A stretch of DNA of 64,000 nucleotides from Diprion similis (GCF_021155765.1 NC_060116.1:11842001-11906000); one strand, 5' to 3'; shown: positions 24,302-36,447, counted from the stretch's first letter. Program-made: numbers and translations. Notes: generated by a model not told the origin, from the sequence alone.

Positions 24302-27300
24302 TTAGCTGAACCCGTTGCTTGAAGATGACAGTACAATTAGCAGGAGACTTAAAACGGGGACGGCAGCCCCGCCGGTCTGCATCGCTTCCAAGCGTTCGCC
24401 TGAAAGTAAAAAGAAAATTGGATGCAGAACGAGAAAAGAAGAGAGAAAAAAAAACGAGAAGTAAGAAAAAAAAACCACCCGAGACGTAGGACAGTTCCAC
24501 GGTACTTTTCTTGCAGAAAACGGAAACGCTCCGTCGACGAATCGGACTTCCATTACGCCTAATAGCCCCTGAGAAATGTTTTTATTTAGGTACCGGCAAG
24601 CTGCGAAGAAGAAACGGAAATGAAGAAAGAGGATCGCAGGTGCGTGCTTTCCGCTAATCGCTGATCTGCTCGCAAAAACGAATGGCTGTCAGGCGAATTT
24701 CACTCTTTTATACATATTAGCGGAATTTTTTCGAAGTCTATCTCTTTTTCCAGCCAAGCGCGGTTCTTTCCACGATATTAAGATTGTATTATAGCTATGA
24801 ACGTGAAACAGTTTTACCGTCCGGTAAATCGTTGCAAAAATTTCAAGTTAACTGAGAATTGTTGAATCAAAAGTGCTTCAGATTAGCATCGATTTTCCAC
24901 TCTGCATTAATGTACCCACCCTCTCGGCCACTTTTCGCGATTCGATAACGAGAGATATCCGATCGCAGCTCCAATTTGAACGAGCAGTAAATTAATCGGG
25001 GACAAAACATTGAAAAAAAAGAAATAAATAAAAATTGAAAAATAATATTTCAGCTAAAAATCAAACAATATTGACGGACTTGGCTTACCGTTCAAAACGT
25101 GAACACGGACACTCGCTTTCTTCGAGTTGCTTGGCCTGCAGCTGTATTCACCGGAATCTTCCTGGTCAGTTGATTTTATCAAAAGTGTTGACGTCGTCAC
25201 TTCGTTTTCCCTCTCCGTGTAAACGAATTTCCGGCTATGTGGACTGTCGTAGTTCAACACCTGAAGAGAAATAAGTTGAAAAGAAAAAAAATGTCGATAT
25301 GTGATGAGAATTTACAATCGTTCACTTACAGGTACCTATACTGTATTCTTAACACGAACTACAATTTTTTTCCCTACTCATACCAACGATTTTTTTCAGA
25401 ATATCCCCCGCATTTCCTCAATGTCACAAAACTGAATTGAAATTATTTTTGCACGAGTTACAAATGATAAATGTTAAGGTTTCCATGATTCGATTCCTTT
25501 TGGTTATAAACCATTACATATGTCTTATAAAAGGGAAGACTTAGCTTTGCTTAATGCTAAATTATTTTTCTTTTCACGAAATTCGTTGCGAAAAACTGAC
25601 CGAAATTTTCCTCATTTTTCCAGACGACAAAATTTCGGATTTCCATATTTTACCGTGACCCTGGAACGTGCTTCGCACAGTTATCGTCTGTAATATCCGC
25701 ATGCAATTCGATACTCATGCTTGCTTGACAGAGGAACGTGTTCTGGCGTCTCTCTAACCGTGACCGAGTGAAACTGCAATCAATTTTATCCGCTGTACGG
25801 AAGAGAACGAGGCGGCGATGCAATACCCAGGAAGCGTTGAAGAAAAGAGAAACGGAAATGCACGTGGAGTACAATAAGTATCTGCGATCCATCGCGGTTA
25901 TGTATATATATATGTGACTTTCATCTTCGTGCACTGATCGTTAAGCCGATCGTTCCTAGACGTGAACAAGCGACACTCTTGTCGAACAAATGTATTACAT
26001 AGGCAGAGTTTGAATAGCGACTATCGTAGGATCAAGTTTCAGCATCATTTGCCACTCGTGAAATCCGATACGAAATATTCGAACCTTCGATAACTCAAAT
26101 AACTCAAGATAAATGTGCCATGCATTTTTGTTAAAAAATATATGCGGTTAGAAATTCTTTCAGAGATCGCATATTGTATTCGCAATATAATTGACTGTAA
26201 TTTGCAAAATAATTTTATGGTTGAGCTTCACGCTGAAATTATTTCCTTCGCCTAATGAAATCTTACACAACACGACGGTTTGAAATTCGCTAGAGTTAGA
26301 ATGATACGTACACTCGACAAGAATTGCATGATAATTCGAGGAAAAACAAACTAATAAAGGAAAGTAGGGATCAAAATGATTCCTGTCTCAGTTTGTATCG
26401 ATCGTTTTCAATCTAACGCAAACTGTTGTATCAAAGTTTTTTCCATCAGGCTGGTTGAAAATTGAGCATGAGAAATTCGAGATCGAGACCGAGTGGGTAG
26501 AGTGTAAATATTGATCAAAATGATGGGATGAAATTCACGTCCATGATGGGGTTGGATAAAATAAAAAAAAAAATTATCTATTCTCGTGGATATAACATGT
26601 ATACCTATATTATACATACAAATAAATCTGCATAAAATTTGGCTCGAAGTAAATTATTGTATAATCATTCTACAGATTTGTATATTCTGTTTCACGTTAC
26701 TCTTGGAAAATTAATTACACACTCTAGCTTTTGCGTCGCGACCACGAGAGAAATAAAAATGTAAAAAAAAAAAATGATTTTGCACAGATGAAAAAAAATG
26801 ACAAGAAAAACAACATGAAAAAATTCAAATGCAATCACCCACGACAGTGTATTACCATAACCACTAAAACTCAAAGGGTCTCTGATCCCTGCGAAGGTCG
26901 AATAAGGTGGATAAAAAAAAATATGGTAGAATCGCAAAGAAAATGTCAAGCTGTTTTGATACATGCGGCAAAATTGATAGCTACATTCAAGCCGGTTTAT
27001 ACATGGGATGGTCGGCTCTCAAAGTGATTCAAGACGGAGTATATTCAATGGTCAGCCTCGTCGTGGATGAAGAAGGGCGAGTGAATAAATGAATAAATGA
27101 TGAAATAAATACGTCCTCCTAAATCAAGAGTAAAACGATAATATTTATCGATGCTCGCACATGATACGAATATCCGTGGAGACGTTTTCAAAAACTCGTA
27201 TAAATTAATATGCAAAAGTAATAATGTTCCAACGAATTATTGATGCGGAATTCCTTTGAGTGATTCGGATTCGAATTCTTAAGGCAGAAACCCAGGATTC

Positions 27301-30300
27301 TGCGATCCCGGTGAACCTCCGGCAGAAATTGTCACGAATTCCATTACAGGCGCGGCTTATGTGCCGGTTGAATATCCGCGTATAGGAAATTCTTGGCAAA
27401 GAGATTGCATTGTCGTGAGACGCGTACGTGCCGCCGGAAGAGGAAGACGTTTCGCTCAATCGTATTGAATAGATTGATACAAAGATGTGGCGTATCGCGT
27501 CGCGCTTTACTGATATATGTACCTACAGGTATGCAAGCTCGACGATGTATTATATGCTCGATGCATCCCCCGAGTAACAGGATTGCGAGATTCGTAACTG
27601 CATCGCATCACTGATTCGCCTCAGTCATGCCAAAGTAGAGTGTATTTACCTTTTGATTGTAGTACCAGAAAATGTACTCCAGCGGTTTGGGACTCAATTC
27701 GATGACGCAGGTCAGATTCAACGTGCTACCAGCATCGACGTAGAGATCCGGACCACTCAGTATCCTTGCCATCGGAACTGTAATGACGGAGAGTCAGAGT
27801 TCTGATCATCGGATACGAAACGTTTGGTGAAAAAAGTACCATCGATCATTTAGCAAAGTCGTGGAAAGCAGAAGGTGGACAGGGGGAAAAGGAAAAGGGT
27901 GGGGGGATGATAAAATTATTTGAAGTAGAGTACGTACACGATAATACACTATACACCCATAAACCATGCAGACTTCATAGGCTGAGAAATAACGGCGAGA
28001 TTGCCGTGCCTTAAAGCTCGTAAAAAGTTGGAAGCTTCGGTGAGTTATTTCTCGTGTTAGCCATGTATCGGACTTTCAATGAGAGATTAACACCCCCGCT
28101 ATATATAAATATATATCTATGTCATGCAGCGTGAAACTTTTGAATAAATCGAGACGTATAAGATTGGAACTTATCCGCCGATGAAAAACGTACACTCTCA
28201 CCTACAACGCTGAGCCGAAAGGCGTGCGAAGTGACCGGTGCAGTTGATAACTGGCACTCGTATATCCCTGAGTCCCGTTCCTGGACCCACTTTATGCAAA
28301 GGGTCCACTCTGACCAGGATTTTCCCCCGGAACCGGTCGCCAGTGGCCGGTGCAGCGCCTGGAACCGCTGGTCACTCGTGTAGGTGTAGGTTCCGGTAGT
28401 CAGGATGTGGATGTCCCTGTGCCGCACCCAGGAAACCTGGAGGCAGGAGCGAAAAACAGGGTGAGAACGAGGGCCCGATTCATTAGTCATAGGCGCCTGC
28501 TGGCGCCTTCGAACTGCAGTTGTAAATTCTTGAGTAACGATAATTTCCCGGTTTCTCTTCCCCCTTCCTCCCCTTGTTCCCGGATAACATTAAGGCTTTG
28601 GTAACCTGCCAGGAAACATCTGCCAACGTTTGCTGCACCGTTGTAATGCTGATGCAGCGATCAGTTGTGCGGGTGTCTCTGACCACTCACCGTTCTGTGC
28701 ACGTAAATTGCGATTCCATCGCTATCCCGACGAGCAATCGGCACGCGTGTTTCTGCGTGATAGTCTGCCGATTTCACATCGTCAAGCTCACCTGGATCTG
28801 CCTTCCGCTACTTCGCGGATTTTCATATTTCATTTCCGGATAGTATGACGCATGAAACGATGGTACGATTCGGACGAATGTTTTACGGAACTTCCGGGCC
28901 TGCGTCTCCGAACTTGTAATAATTCTGATATGAAACTTCTATTATGAAAAGATGGAATTTTTGTTGTTGTTATTTATCAACGCATTTTGCGTCGAGGATT
29001 TTTCGTACGCTATACGTATACGCGAGACGACCGAGACCTTACAGACTCCACTTATTTTCGTTATATCTCACGCTTATACGACGGCTGTGTAGTTTGGACG
29101 ATACATTGGAAAGAATGTCTCGCTAGATCGCGATGCGATAAGTGTGAGAAATAGAGGGAGATTCTTGGCCCTTGACACGCGAATTTGTTACATCTGTTTC
29201 GTTCTCTATATCTGGTTTCCAAGAGATTGAGGGAATTCCCGAATACCGAAAATCTGTCTCGTTTACGTTTTTCTTGTAGTAAAAAAACTCTTCTAAGACC
29301 TGAATAATTGCGAAATAAAATTCGTCACTCAACGATAATTCAAACGTCGCGAATTTTTAAATTTCATGATTAAACCCGTGCAGATGGAGATATTCGCAGG
29401 CACAGTTTTCAGACACCTATATAGATTAATATACCGCCACTCGGAGATTACGGACCGGGGGAAAGTTCACTTACATATCGCGTTACGATCTTGAAACTTT
29501 TTGGAAATAAAAATGAGGTGGTAAGCGGCTGCACAGCCCGACTTAATTGAATTATTTATACGGAAAACGTTACGGCCGAGAAAACGTATAATATTAAACG
29601 AATTATATACGCAAGTATACAGTACTTGAGAAGAAGATAATATTCGTCGGTCAGAAAGTTCATATCTCACGATATTCGTAACCTAAGCCTGAATAATAAA
29701 TATATATATATATATATTTCACATCACAATTCACTATTCTGCGCTGGATACGTCGTGACTAAAATTTTTCGACCTCCCGAACCGAGCACCGCGCTTACGT
29801 AGAGAGTTTGGAAAAGTGAATAGAGTAAAAATATTCGTGCGGTTGGCGTTGCAGAGGGGTGCATTACCGTTCTGGCCGAAGTCCAACTTTGGTCCGAACA
29901 CGGAATCTCCGATAGTAGATAAGGGAACGGCCCGAGGGTGAATTCAGACGGCACACCCCTTAGATAAACACACATGCATGGACGATGGGGATTGGGAAGC
30001 GAGAGCGAGAGGCGGGCAAAGCTTCCCGCCAGATTTACTAGAGGAAATTTCACTATCGCGATCCCCACGTTTCATCCCAATGCATCTCTTCTCCGAGTGC
30101 AGTATACCTGTATGCACTTAGTCGGTATAAGTATGCTTAAGGCGTGGGTACCCACGTATAGTTAACAGATGTGAAAACGTTTGCAAGGTTTTCATTTTAG
30201 ACTCGTCCCGTCATCCAGCCGCTCTCACTCTCTCTTTCTCCCTTTCCTTCGCTCAGAAACCAGCCGACCGACCCCCCACGTTGAAAGACATTTCACTGAC

Positions 30301-30885
30301 TTTAATTAGTCAAGGTAAAACGAGCCTAGAATTTCAAGGAACGGCCCATACCCAACTTAAGAATCTAATTTCTTGTTCTCGTTTTTACCCTCTTCACGTT
30401 CAATGTCGAAACTTTAAATCGTTTACTCTTTCGTGAAATTCAATCCTGGACCATTTTCAGTTTCGCCTTTTTCACTCCACCTTTCTCTCGCGTGCCATCT
30501 TGCTTTCCCTCCCACAAAAAAAAAAAAAAAAAAAACAAAAAAAAAAAAAACACACAGACAGAGAGGAGAATAGCTATCTCATATCTAAACTTGGGTCACA
30601 AGATTCAAGACAAAATAAATGTAAAAAGTTGAAACTTTGCATAACTCGAGCAATGATAATAACCAGGAAAAAAGAGTCTAGAACTCTTAATGAAAATTAC
30701 ACTGACCGTTCTGTTTCCCAGGTTTTTTATCCGACAGGTGAGATAGGCAGTTTGGCCAGCGAGGCTGGTGACGTTGGTGACGACGCCTAAGTCGAATTCA
30801 GGCTCGAAGCTCCTCTCCGGGTTCTTTCGAAAATCGTTCGACGACGACAAATGTTGTTCTCCACCGCGTATCACGGTCATCGTGT
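24302..30885 (-). CDS. Dpr-family two-immunoglobulin cell-surface protein (5' end missing)
   Basis: Five exons read downward: 30885-30707, 28436-28202, 27777-27650, 25260-25089 and 24399-24302, all in phase, about 269 residues plus stop. The first Ig domain starts at EPEFDLGVVTNVTSLAGQ with Cys in YLTCRIKN, then VSWVRHRDIHIL and YTYTSDQRFQALH, and closes with DSGIYECQ. The second has LTCVIE, YIFWYYN and DSGEYSCRPSN, ending in ASVRVHVLNG. These are the Dpr signatures; Dprs bind DIP partners to match synaptic cells. The last exon ends in a short hydrophobic tail (VPVLSLLLIVL), suiting GPI anchoring. Sequons include NVT, NRT and NLT. Oddities are a roughly 8-residue insertion (RPLATGSGGKSWSEW) before the WTL strand and WTLCIK where WTLQIK is usual. 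Exon 30885 begins in phase 1, so a signal-peptide exon must exist at higher coordinates; it was not found. The paralog number is unknown. Confidence 0.9.
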
Positions 30886-31389
30886 CTGCGCAGAGGCAAC
30901 CTGAAATATCGTACAATCTCTGTCCTCCGCGTCCCAAGCCCGGCTTATCGCGAAACACAAGAAAGGAATTCAGTGCACGACCGGAACGGCGAGCTTATTT
31001 TCGCTGGTCACTGTACTTTGATAACGAATTGATGTAGACGGCGGTACATATCATAATATATCGTATATATGGGCGGATTTCCAATAAATTTTCATTTTCC
31101 GACGTTGAAGTGGAGAGCGACTAACCAAGGTGCAGAAAAAATCAATTGCTGCGTATTTGTAAGAATTTAGTGCCTAATGGTGGGTTTACCTTCCTCAATA
31201 TCCATACAATGCTCATATGCACTCAGCGTATTCCCCACTTCTGTAAACTCGGTAGGTTCTCTAACGAGTGTCTTCTAAGACAATTATCAAACGCGGTATT
31301 ACTTATATATATTCATACGTGGATCGATTCTTTTGTCAATTGTCTCTGCCAGAACCGAATAACCCAAACATTATTATTCAATTTACCAG

Positions 31390-31525
31390 AGGCACGTTTG
31401 TTCTATCTACTGTGGGGAATGAATCAGTCTTATCGTATTGGGGACTACGTTGCTGTAAAGAAAAGTGGTACAGGACTGAAAAACAGGCTGTGTTACTAGT
31501 CGAAACTCCAGGTCTGCGAAATTAG
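31390..31525 (+). pseudogene. Orphan, broken C-type lectin last exon (type B)
   Basis: Close copy of the last exon of the lectin at 47642. It keeps the TTTACCAG acceptor and reads ARLFYLLWGMNQSYRIGD, but the second conserved Cys is Tyr, and the codon matching Trp in CFW is TAG (31497-31499). After the stop the homologous VCEI region continues to 31525. A piece of the preceding intron is also duplicated at 31078-31140, with about 230 bases of other sequence between it and the exon. No exon 1 or 2 is present. Confidence 0.85.
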
Positions 31526-31559
31526 CGCCGCAACAGTAGTGCTGCAAATAACTATTACC

Positions 31560-31900
31560 AGTAACCATTAAAGAAGGGGCGTTACATTCCCTGGGTATTG
31601 ATTACAAGTAGAACAACCATAACCCAGTAGGTGTGGTTCTTTAATCCTTGCGTAATTTACGTAATTGTTGAAAAATAATAAAGTTGATATTCTAAATAAA
31701 ATCAGGCTGCTTAATTGACGAACTTGCGTCACGTGTATCTTCATGTTATATTCCAGACGACTTCTCGACCTTTGAAATATGGGTGTATGGAAAATACACG
31801 ACTCCACAGCGTGCGAGGTTATCTCCCAAACTCGACATTGAACCGAGAACCAATGGTAAATGAAAACTAAAATATTTATCACTTCGTTGTGGGCGAGCCG
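31560..31900 (+). repeat. Duplicated lectin 3' flank, copy F1
   Basis: Matches 35713-36060, 41245-41640 and, more weakly, 48420-48720. All four share the ATTCTAAATAAAATCA poly(A) segment and the TTGAACCGAGAACCAATGG-type segment, each directly after a lectin terminal exon. It marks the extent of the repeated duplication unit. Confidence 0.85.
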
Positions 31901-31936
31901 AACTTAACTCTATCAATCACGTCGCGATTGCAGGAG

Positions 31937-32495
31937 GGGCAAACAAGATACAAATACTAATTTTCACGTCACGTGAACTATATGGAAATAGTAAAAAACG
32001 GAAAGAGAAAAAGAATATCGGACTTTTGCATCACTTAGTTATGAGAAATGATAATCACTATGAATGTAAGCTCGATAGAACACTCCGAGCATCTGAAATG
32101 GCGTTCAAGAAATTCCGACGAAAAGGAAACTGCTGAAAAAAATTACTTCATTGATTACGAATGACAATATTGGTATAAGAGGGAGGTCATTTCATGTGAA
32201 CTTCCTATGCAGGTAATAGTCTCTCGTTAGTGTGTCCGATAGCTGCAACTTCGCCGAGAGAGCCGTCTTAGACGCGTCTTTTCCGTACGGTTACCAAAAA
32301 GAGACTTCTCATTACTGCAAACTGTTAACAAATTCAAAAGAAAATAACCCTTCACCCAGGGGCATGCAGACGAAGTGTGCGAATACTTATGCAGCAATTG
32401 CATCGCAACATGAGCGAGGACGGGAATGGCAAACTTACTGCGCCGAAGTGGGAATTCCAGGAATAATCACGACAATAAAAACGTCCCGGAAGTGG
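31937..32495 (+). repeat. Repeat R1, carrying a possible divergent lectin terminal exon
   Basis: About 560 bases homologous to 46032-46580. Within it, 32250-32470 is open in the same frame in both copies and encodes a Cys pattern like a C-type lectin C-terminal exon: FPYGYQKETSHYCKLL, then MQTKCAN, then WQTYCAEV. Exon boundaries are unclear and no exons 1-2 accompany it. It could be a decayed third lectin type. Confidence 0.45.
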
Positions 32496-33443
32496 TGTTA
32501 TGAGACGGGTTGCGTCTGACCATTGGTTCTGTACGAAAAAAGCCACTCGTCACATAGTTTGATTGCAAAGAGAATGGTACCCAGAAATTATTAAACAACG
32601 ATTACCTAAAATGTACGCTGAATTTTTCAATAAAACGTTTCGTGGATCTTTCGACTCTGCGTGTTCAGCGGTGGATTTGACAATGAATGATTAGATTATA
32701 AACACTATCGCAAAATGTTAGTGGAATGAAATGATTAGATTCAAAAACACAATAACAATAAGGTTAAACCATTCGGTTTGACATGAAGATCTAAATGTGA
32801 CTAGTTTTTTGAGAAGAGGTAATATAAATTCGTAAAACAAAAATTAGATGACTGAAGAATTGCACTAAACGAATGCACAAATGAAAGTGAAGACTCTTGT
32901 CGGAAGCAAAAGTTGAAATGAAGACTTTTATTGAACAGAGTCTTCCTTAGTGTTTGGAAAACTTTGACGAATTCCCTGATTGGCTCCTCACAATTTCCGG
33001 AAAGCAAGACTAATCAAGAAGAAGAAAAAATGCTTCGCGCCTTTTAATTTGCTCATACATTTCCACCCCCTGAACCCTGGGTAGTGGGACAGTTACGGCC
33101 ACTACCACTCTTCCCACGGGTGCAGGTAGGATTACTTTGATTTACAATGAAGGAAGGAAAAGAGAACAAACCGTGCACGTGGTTCAAAATACAAATAACC
33201 AGAAAATGATTCTCAAGTGGTCGAAAATGAAAACACATTGCATAAGATGTATAGAGTGTATCTCTAATGTCTAGAGGGCGAGGAGATCGGAGATGTGACC
33301 CTGGTTTGTTTAATTCCGATAAAAATTGTCTATCAAAAAACTGGATAAACTTTATTTTGGCAAGTGAGATTTCATGTACGTACCCTCGATATGTACGTGC
33401 TAGAAAAGTTCACGCCGGTTATCAATGTACCGCCTTGGTTTAC

Positions 33444-33476
33444 TATAAAGTGAGACAGAACTGCTTCCCGTAGCTA
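33444..33476 (+). promoter_or_regulatory. TATA promoter of lectin gene at 33514
   Basis: TATAAA at 33444-33449 sits in a block duplicated at the lectin gene at 47642 (TTGGTTTACTATAAAG in both). The conserved TAGCTAGTTT about 30 bases on is the likely start region. Confidence 0.7.
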
Positions 33477-33513
33477 GTTTCACTTCGAAGAGACTGAACG
33501 TTTCGTTTCGAGA

Positions 33514-35708
33514 ATGTCGGTGGCACTGAAAATGCTGTTCTTGCAGCTGGTCTGCATTTTGGTTGTTTCGGTGAAGTCGGATAAAGGTCTGTAACGAAAT
33601 CCTCCTTCAAAAAACAAAATATATATATACATATTTTATAAGATGTGAAGGTTTCAATATACCGAATCTATGTTTGCTCTCCATTTTTATGGCCAAGTAT
33701 TTATCACATAATAATACTCTTCTTTCTATTGTTAAAACTTCAGAATTCGTTATTTTTTGTTTTTACATTCACACTACGTTAATCTATTTAAATAGTATCT
33801 GTACGTACAAAACCATTTCAAACTGATGGAAAGAGGAAGAAAGTTAGTGGTTATTTCTGTTAAATGTGGATATTTTAGAGGCATTCTATGACATCTTGAT
33901 CAAGATTCTACGTCGATGTCTCAGACTGGCTTCATAATTTTTCTTACGCAAGTACATGAGAGAAAACGCGATCGTAATTTTTCTTCAGAATTTTTTGACC
34001 CATCGTATCTTAGGTTTGATTTTAAAACCTGAAAAAACCGCGCTTCCTAAAATCTAAAAGAATTTAGAAGAATCTAATAAAATGTAGCAAAATTGATGAC
34101 ACCTGTTACAAGATGAAGGTTTCATGACTTCAACAGATGAATAAGAAAAAAAAAGAAATCATTATTATTTGATTGCATTTTCGACATAAGAATTATCATA
34201 ATAGCTCATTACAATATGGGTCGAGAATGTCTATTACAATGAATTGCAAGACATCTTTCTTTTCTTTCATGTTAATTCTTACGTCAAAAATGCAATCAAA
34301 TAATAATGATTTTTTATTTTATAAATTTTTTTTAAAGTTATGGAATCCCTATATTCTAATAAGTGTCAAATTTTTTTTTTATATTTCATAAGATTATTCT
34401 GAATTTTTTCCGATTTTAAAAAGTGGATTTGTTCAAATTTTTAAATCATACTGCAAATGCCTTCGCTGGGTAGGAATATTTTGAAAAAATTGCGATTCCA
34501 CGTTTTCGTCGTATACTTCCATACAAAAAATCATAAAACCAGTCTAAGACATCGACCTAGAATCCTGATCGCGATGTCACGGAATGCACCTTTGGTAAGT
34601 TTCGCACAAAATTTATAGCTCTAATGAGAATTTACGTTTATTCTCAACTACGCAGCAAATCCAAGTATTTTATGTCAAAACACAACGGACAATGGTCAGA
34701 AGGAATGCTTGCAGATTTTTGCTGATCGGTTCGCCGTGAAACTCGAATCGATGATATGAAAAGAAAGAAAACTAAAAAATAACTAGAATTGTACCAGAGG
34801 ATAGATCTCCTGACGATTTTAGTGTTTAAACTTGTTAACTTTATAACTTTCTTTGTGAAAATGTTTTTTCCTATCATTCGTGTTTGATTATAATTTATGA
34901 GCCAAAGTAGCGTTTTATTAATGAAAAAAACGTTACATGAAAAGTATACGTGGTGGGTATTTTTTATCACTACATTCCGATTCAAGAGCGTCAAATATAA
35001 ATACGCATAAGAAAAAAAAGTTCTTTTTTGGAAACCATGTAATGATCTAACTGTCAGGGACGATGTCAATCCGCGTCGGTCACAACGAGTACGCGGAAAC
35101 AAATTCAATAGACTGGATTTATTCTAAATTGAAATAGGAAAAGAGTCTGGAAATAACAATTATTATTTCACCCCTAGTTTCACCCAGCAATTTACCGGTG
35201 GGCTATACTTACATTCCGTACTACAAAACCGGCTACAAAATACACCTGGATCAACACATTTATGATGATGCAAAGGCCGCTTGCGTTGCCGAGGGAGGTC
35301 GCCTTGCCCTGATTGACACTGCTCGAAAGCTTGCATTCTTAAAAGGGCTCAAGCCTCCAAAAGTCAAAGTGTTGGTCGGTATTAAGTACGACGATGTTGA
35401 TCGCTACTTTAAAACTGCGCATGAAAGTGAGTATCATACCGTACATCTGAATGATTTTGAAATAAATTTTCATTTTTCGAAGTTGAACTCGAGAGCGATT
35501 CAGCAATGTGCGGAAAAAAACTAGCTGATGCATGCTTTTCAATTTACTAGATATCATATTGCGCTGGGAGAGTCTACCGTGGGCCGCCGGTCAACCTAGT
35601 GGGAGATTAGGGGACTTTGTTGAGACGAACGAAGATGCCACAGGCTTGGAAAAGACCATCAATCATGACCCGCAACCCTACGTCTGCGAAGTTCTTACAT
35701 CATCATAG
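33514..35708 (+). CDS. Secreted C-type lectin-like protein, single-disulfide variant (type B)
   Basis: Three exons: 33514-33586, 35178-35426 and 35551-35708, phases 1 and 1, giving 159 residues. The signal peptide is MSVALKMLFLQLVCILVVSV. The lectin fold follows: VGYTYIPYYKTGYKIH, then AKAACVAEGGRLALIDT with the first Cys, LVGI, LPWAAGQP and PYVCEV with the last Cys. The second and third Cys of the domain are both absent (GDF in place of GDC; no Cys in the loop before YVCE). The usual Trp at SWSNA and VWVG positions are Tyr and Leu. No EPN/QPD or WND sugar motif is present. The protein stops about 20 residues earlier than the paralog at 47642. The 1.6-kb first intron contains a large palindrome, and the paralog's exon-1 end is recognisable at 35073-35092, so exon 1 seems to have been split. 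The reading frame is intact, but the non-consensus donor GTCTGT leaves expression unproven. Confidence 0.75.
33875..34600. repeat. Large imperfect palindrome (foldback-type element) in lectin intron
   Basis: About 320-base arms around a centre near 34235. The outer match is 33885-33945 (GCATTCTATGACATC...) against the reverse complement of 34525-34592 (...GATGTCACGGAATGC). The inner match is 34150-34192 (AATCATTATTATTTGATTGC) against the reverse complement of 34268-34312. It lies in the segment that separates exon 1 from exon 2 here but is absent from the paralogous 100-base intron at 47751. Confidence 0.85.
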
Positions 35709-35712
35709 TAAC

Positions 35713-36060
35713 ATCGCGGAATAACTATTACCAGCAACCATCAAACAAGGGGCATTACATTTTCTAGGCTTTGACTATAAGTAGAACAACCATAACCCAG
35801 TAGATATGGTTCTTTAATCCTTGCGTAATTCACGTAATTGTTGAATAGTAGTACAGTTGATATTCTAAATAAAATCAAGCTGCTTAATTGACGAACTTGC
35901 GTCACGTGTATCCTCATGCTATTCTCCAGATGACTTCTCAACCTTTGAAATATGGGTGTATGAAAAATCCACGACTCCACAGCGGGCGAGGTTATTCCCT
36001 AAATTCAGCCTTGAACCAAGAACCAATGGTAAATGAGAACGAAAATACTGGCCTTTCTTT
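35713..36060 (+). repeat. Duplicated lectin 3' flank, copy F2, with poly(A) signal
   Basis: Second copy of the lectin 3' flank, containing AATAAA at 35868-35873, the likely poly(A) signal for the gene ending at 35708. It runs directly into a duplicated type A promoter. Confidence 0.8.
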
Positions 36061-36123
36061 TGAGCGAGCCGAACCGAACTCTTATCTGATCACATATTCT
36101 TGGAAAAGTCTTGTCTTAGTTTG

Positions 36124-36160
36124 TATAAAGAGGGCGACTGTATTATCGACCGTATTCAAT
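36124..36160 (+). promoter_or_regulatory. Duplicated type A lectin promoter
   Basis: TATAAAGAGGGCGACTG at 36124 is the same as at 41700. The initiator, TTCAGTAGG in the active-looking copy, is TTCAATAGG here. Confidence 0.6.
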
Positions 36161-36207
36161 AGGTTGAGACCAGTGTTCGGTAATCAAGTCTCGACAAATT
36201 TCATACG

Positions 36208-36447
36208 ATGAACGAATGGCTCGTTATCCTCCGTCTTACCTGTCTGTCGATCATCTTGGTAATTTCCCACCACGCCGGATCGCCAGAACGGCGATCGTGC
36301 GGCTGTAGGCAGCCGTACATATTAAACTATGTATATCCATACGTAAGCCGCCTTTGTAAAATGCGCACAAATCGCAAACTGAGTTCTTGTCGAAAATTTT
36401 ATAATCGAACAATTTCTATATTGTCATTTCAAGGCCGGCAAGTATGA
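36208..36447 (+). CDS. Candidate chimeric secreted peptide from a lectin exon 1 (79 codons)
   Basis: The first 26 codons (MNEWLVILRLTCLSIILVIS...) are a copy of the signal exon of the lectin at 41784. Homology stops at about 36287, where that gene's exon continues to its donor. From there the frame runs on through unrelated sequence with several Cys (RRSCGCRQP, SRLCKM, LSSCRKF) to a stop at 36447. A type A promoter lies upstream and AATAAA about 130 bases downstream. It is either an inert orphan exon or a new short secreted peptide. No family was recognised for the tail. Confidence 0.35.
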   Translation: MNEWLVILRLTCLSIILVISHHAGSPERRSCGCRQPYILNYVYPYVSRLCKMRTNRKLSSCRKFYNRTISILSFQGRQV

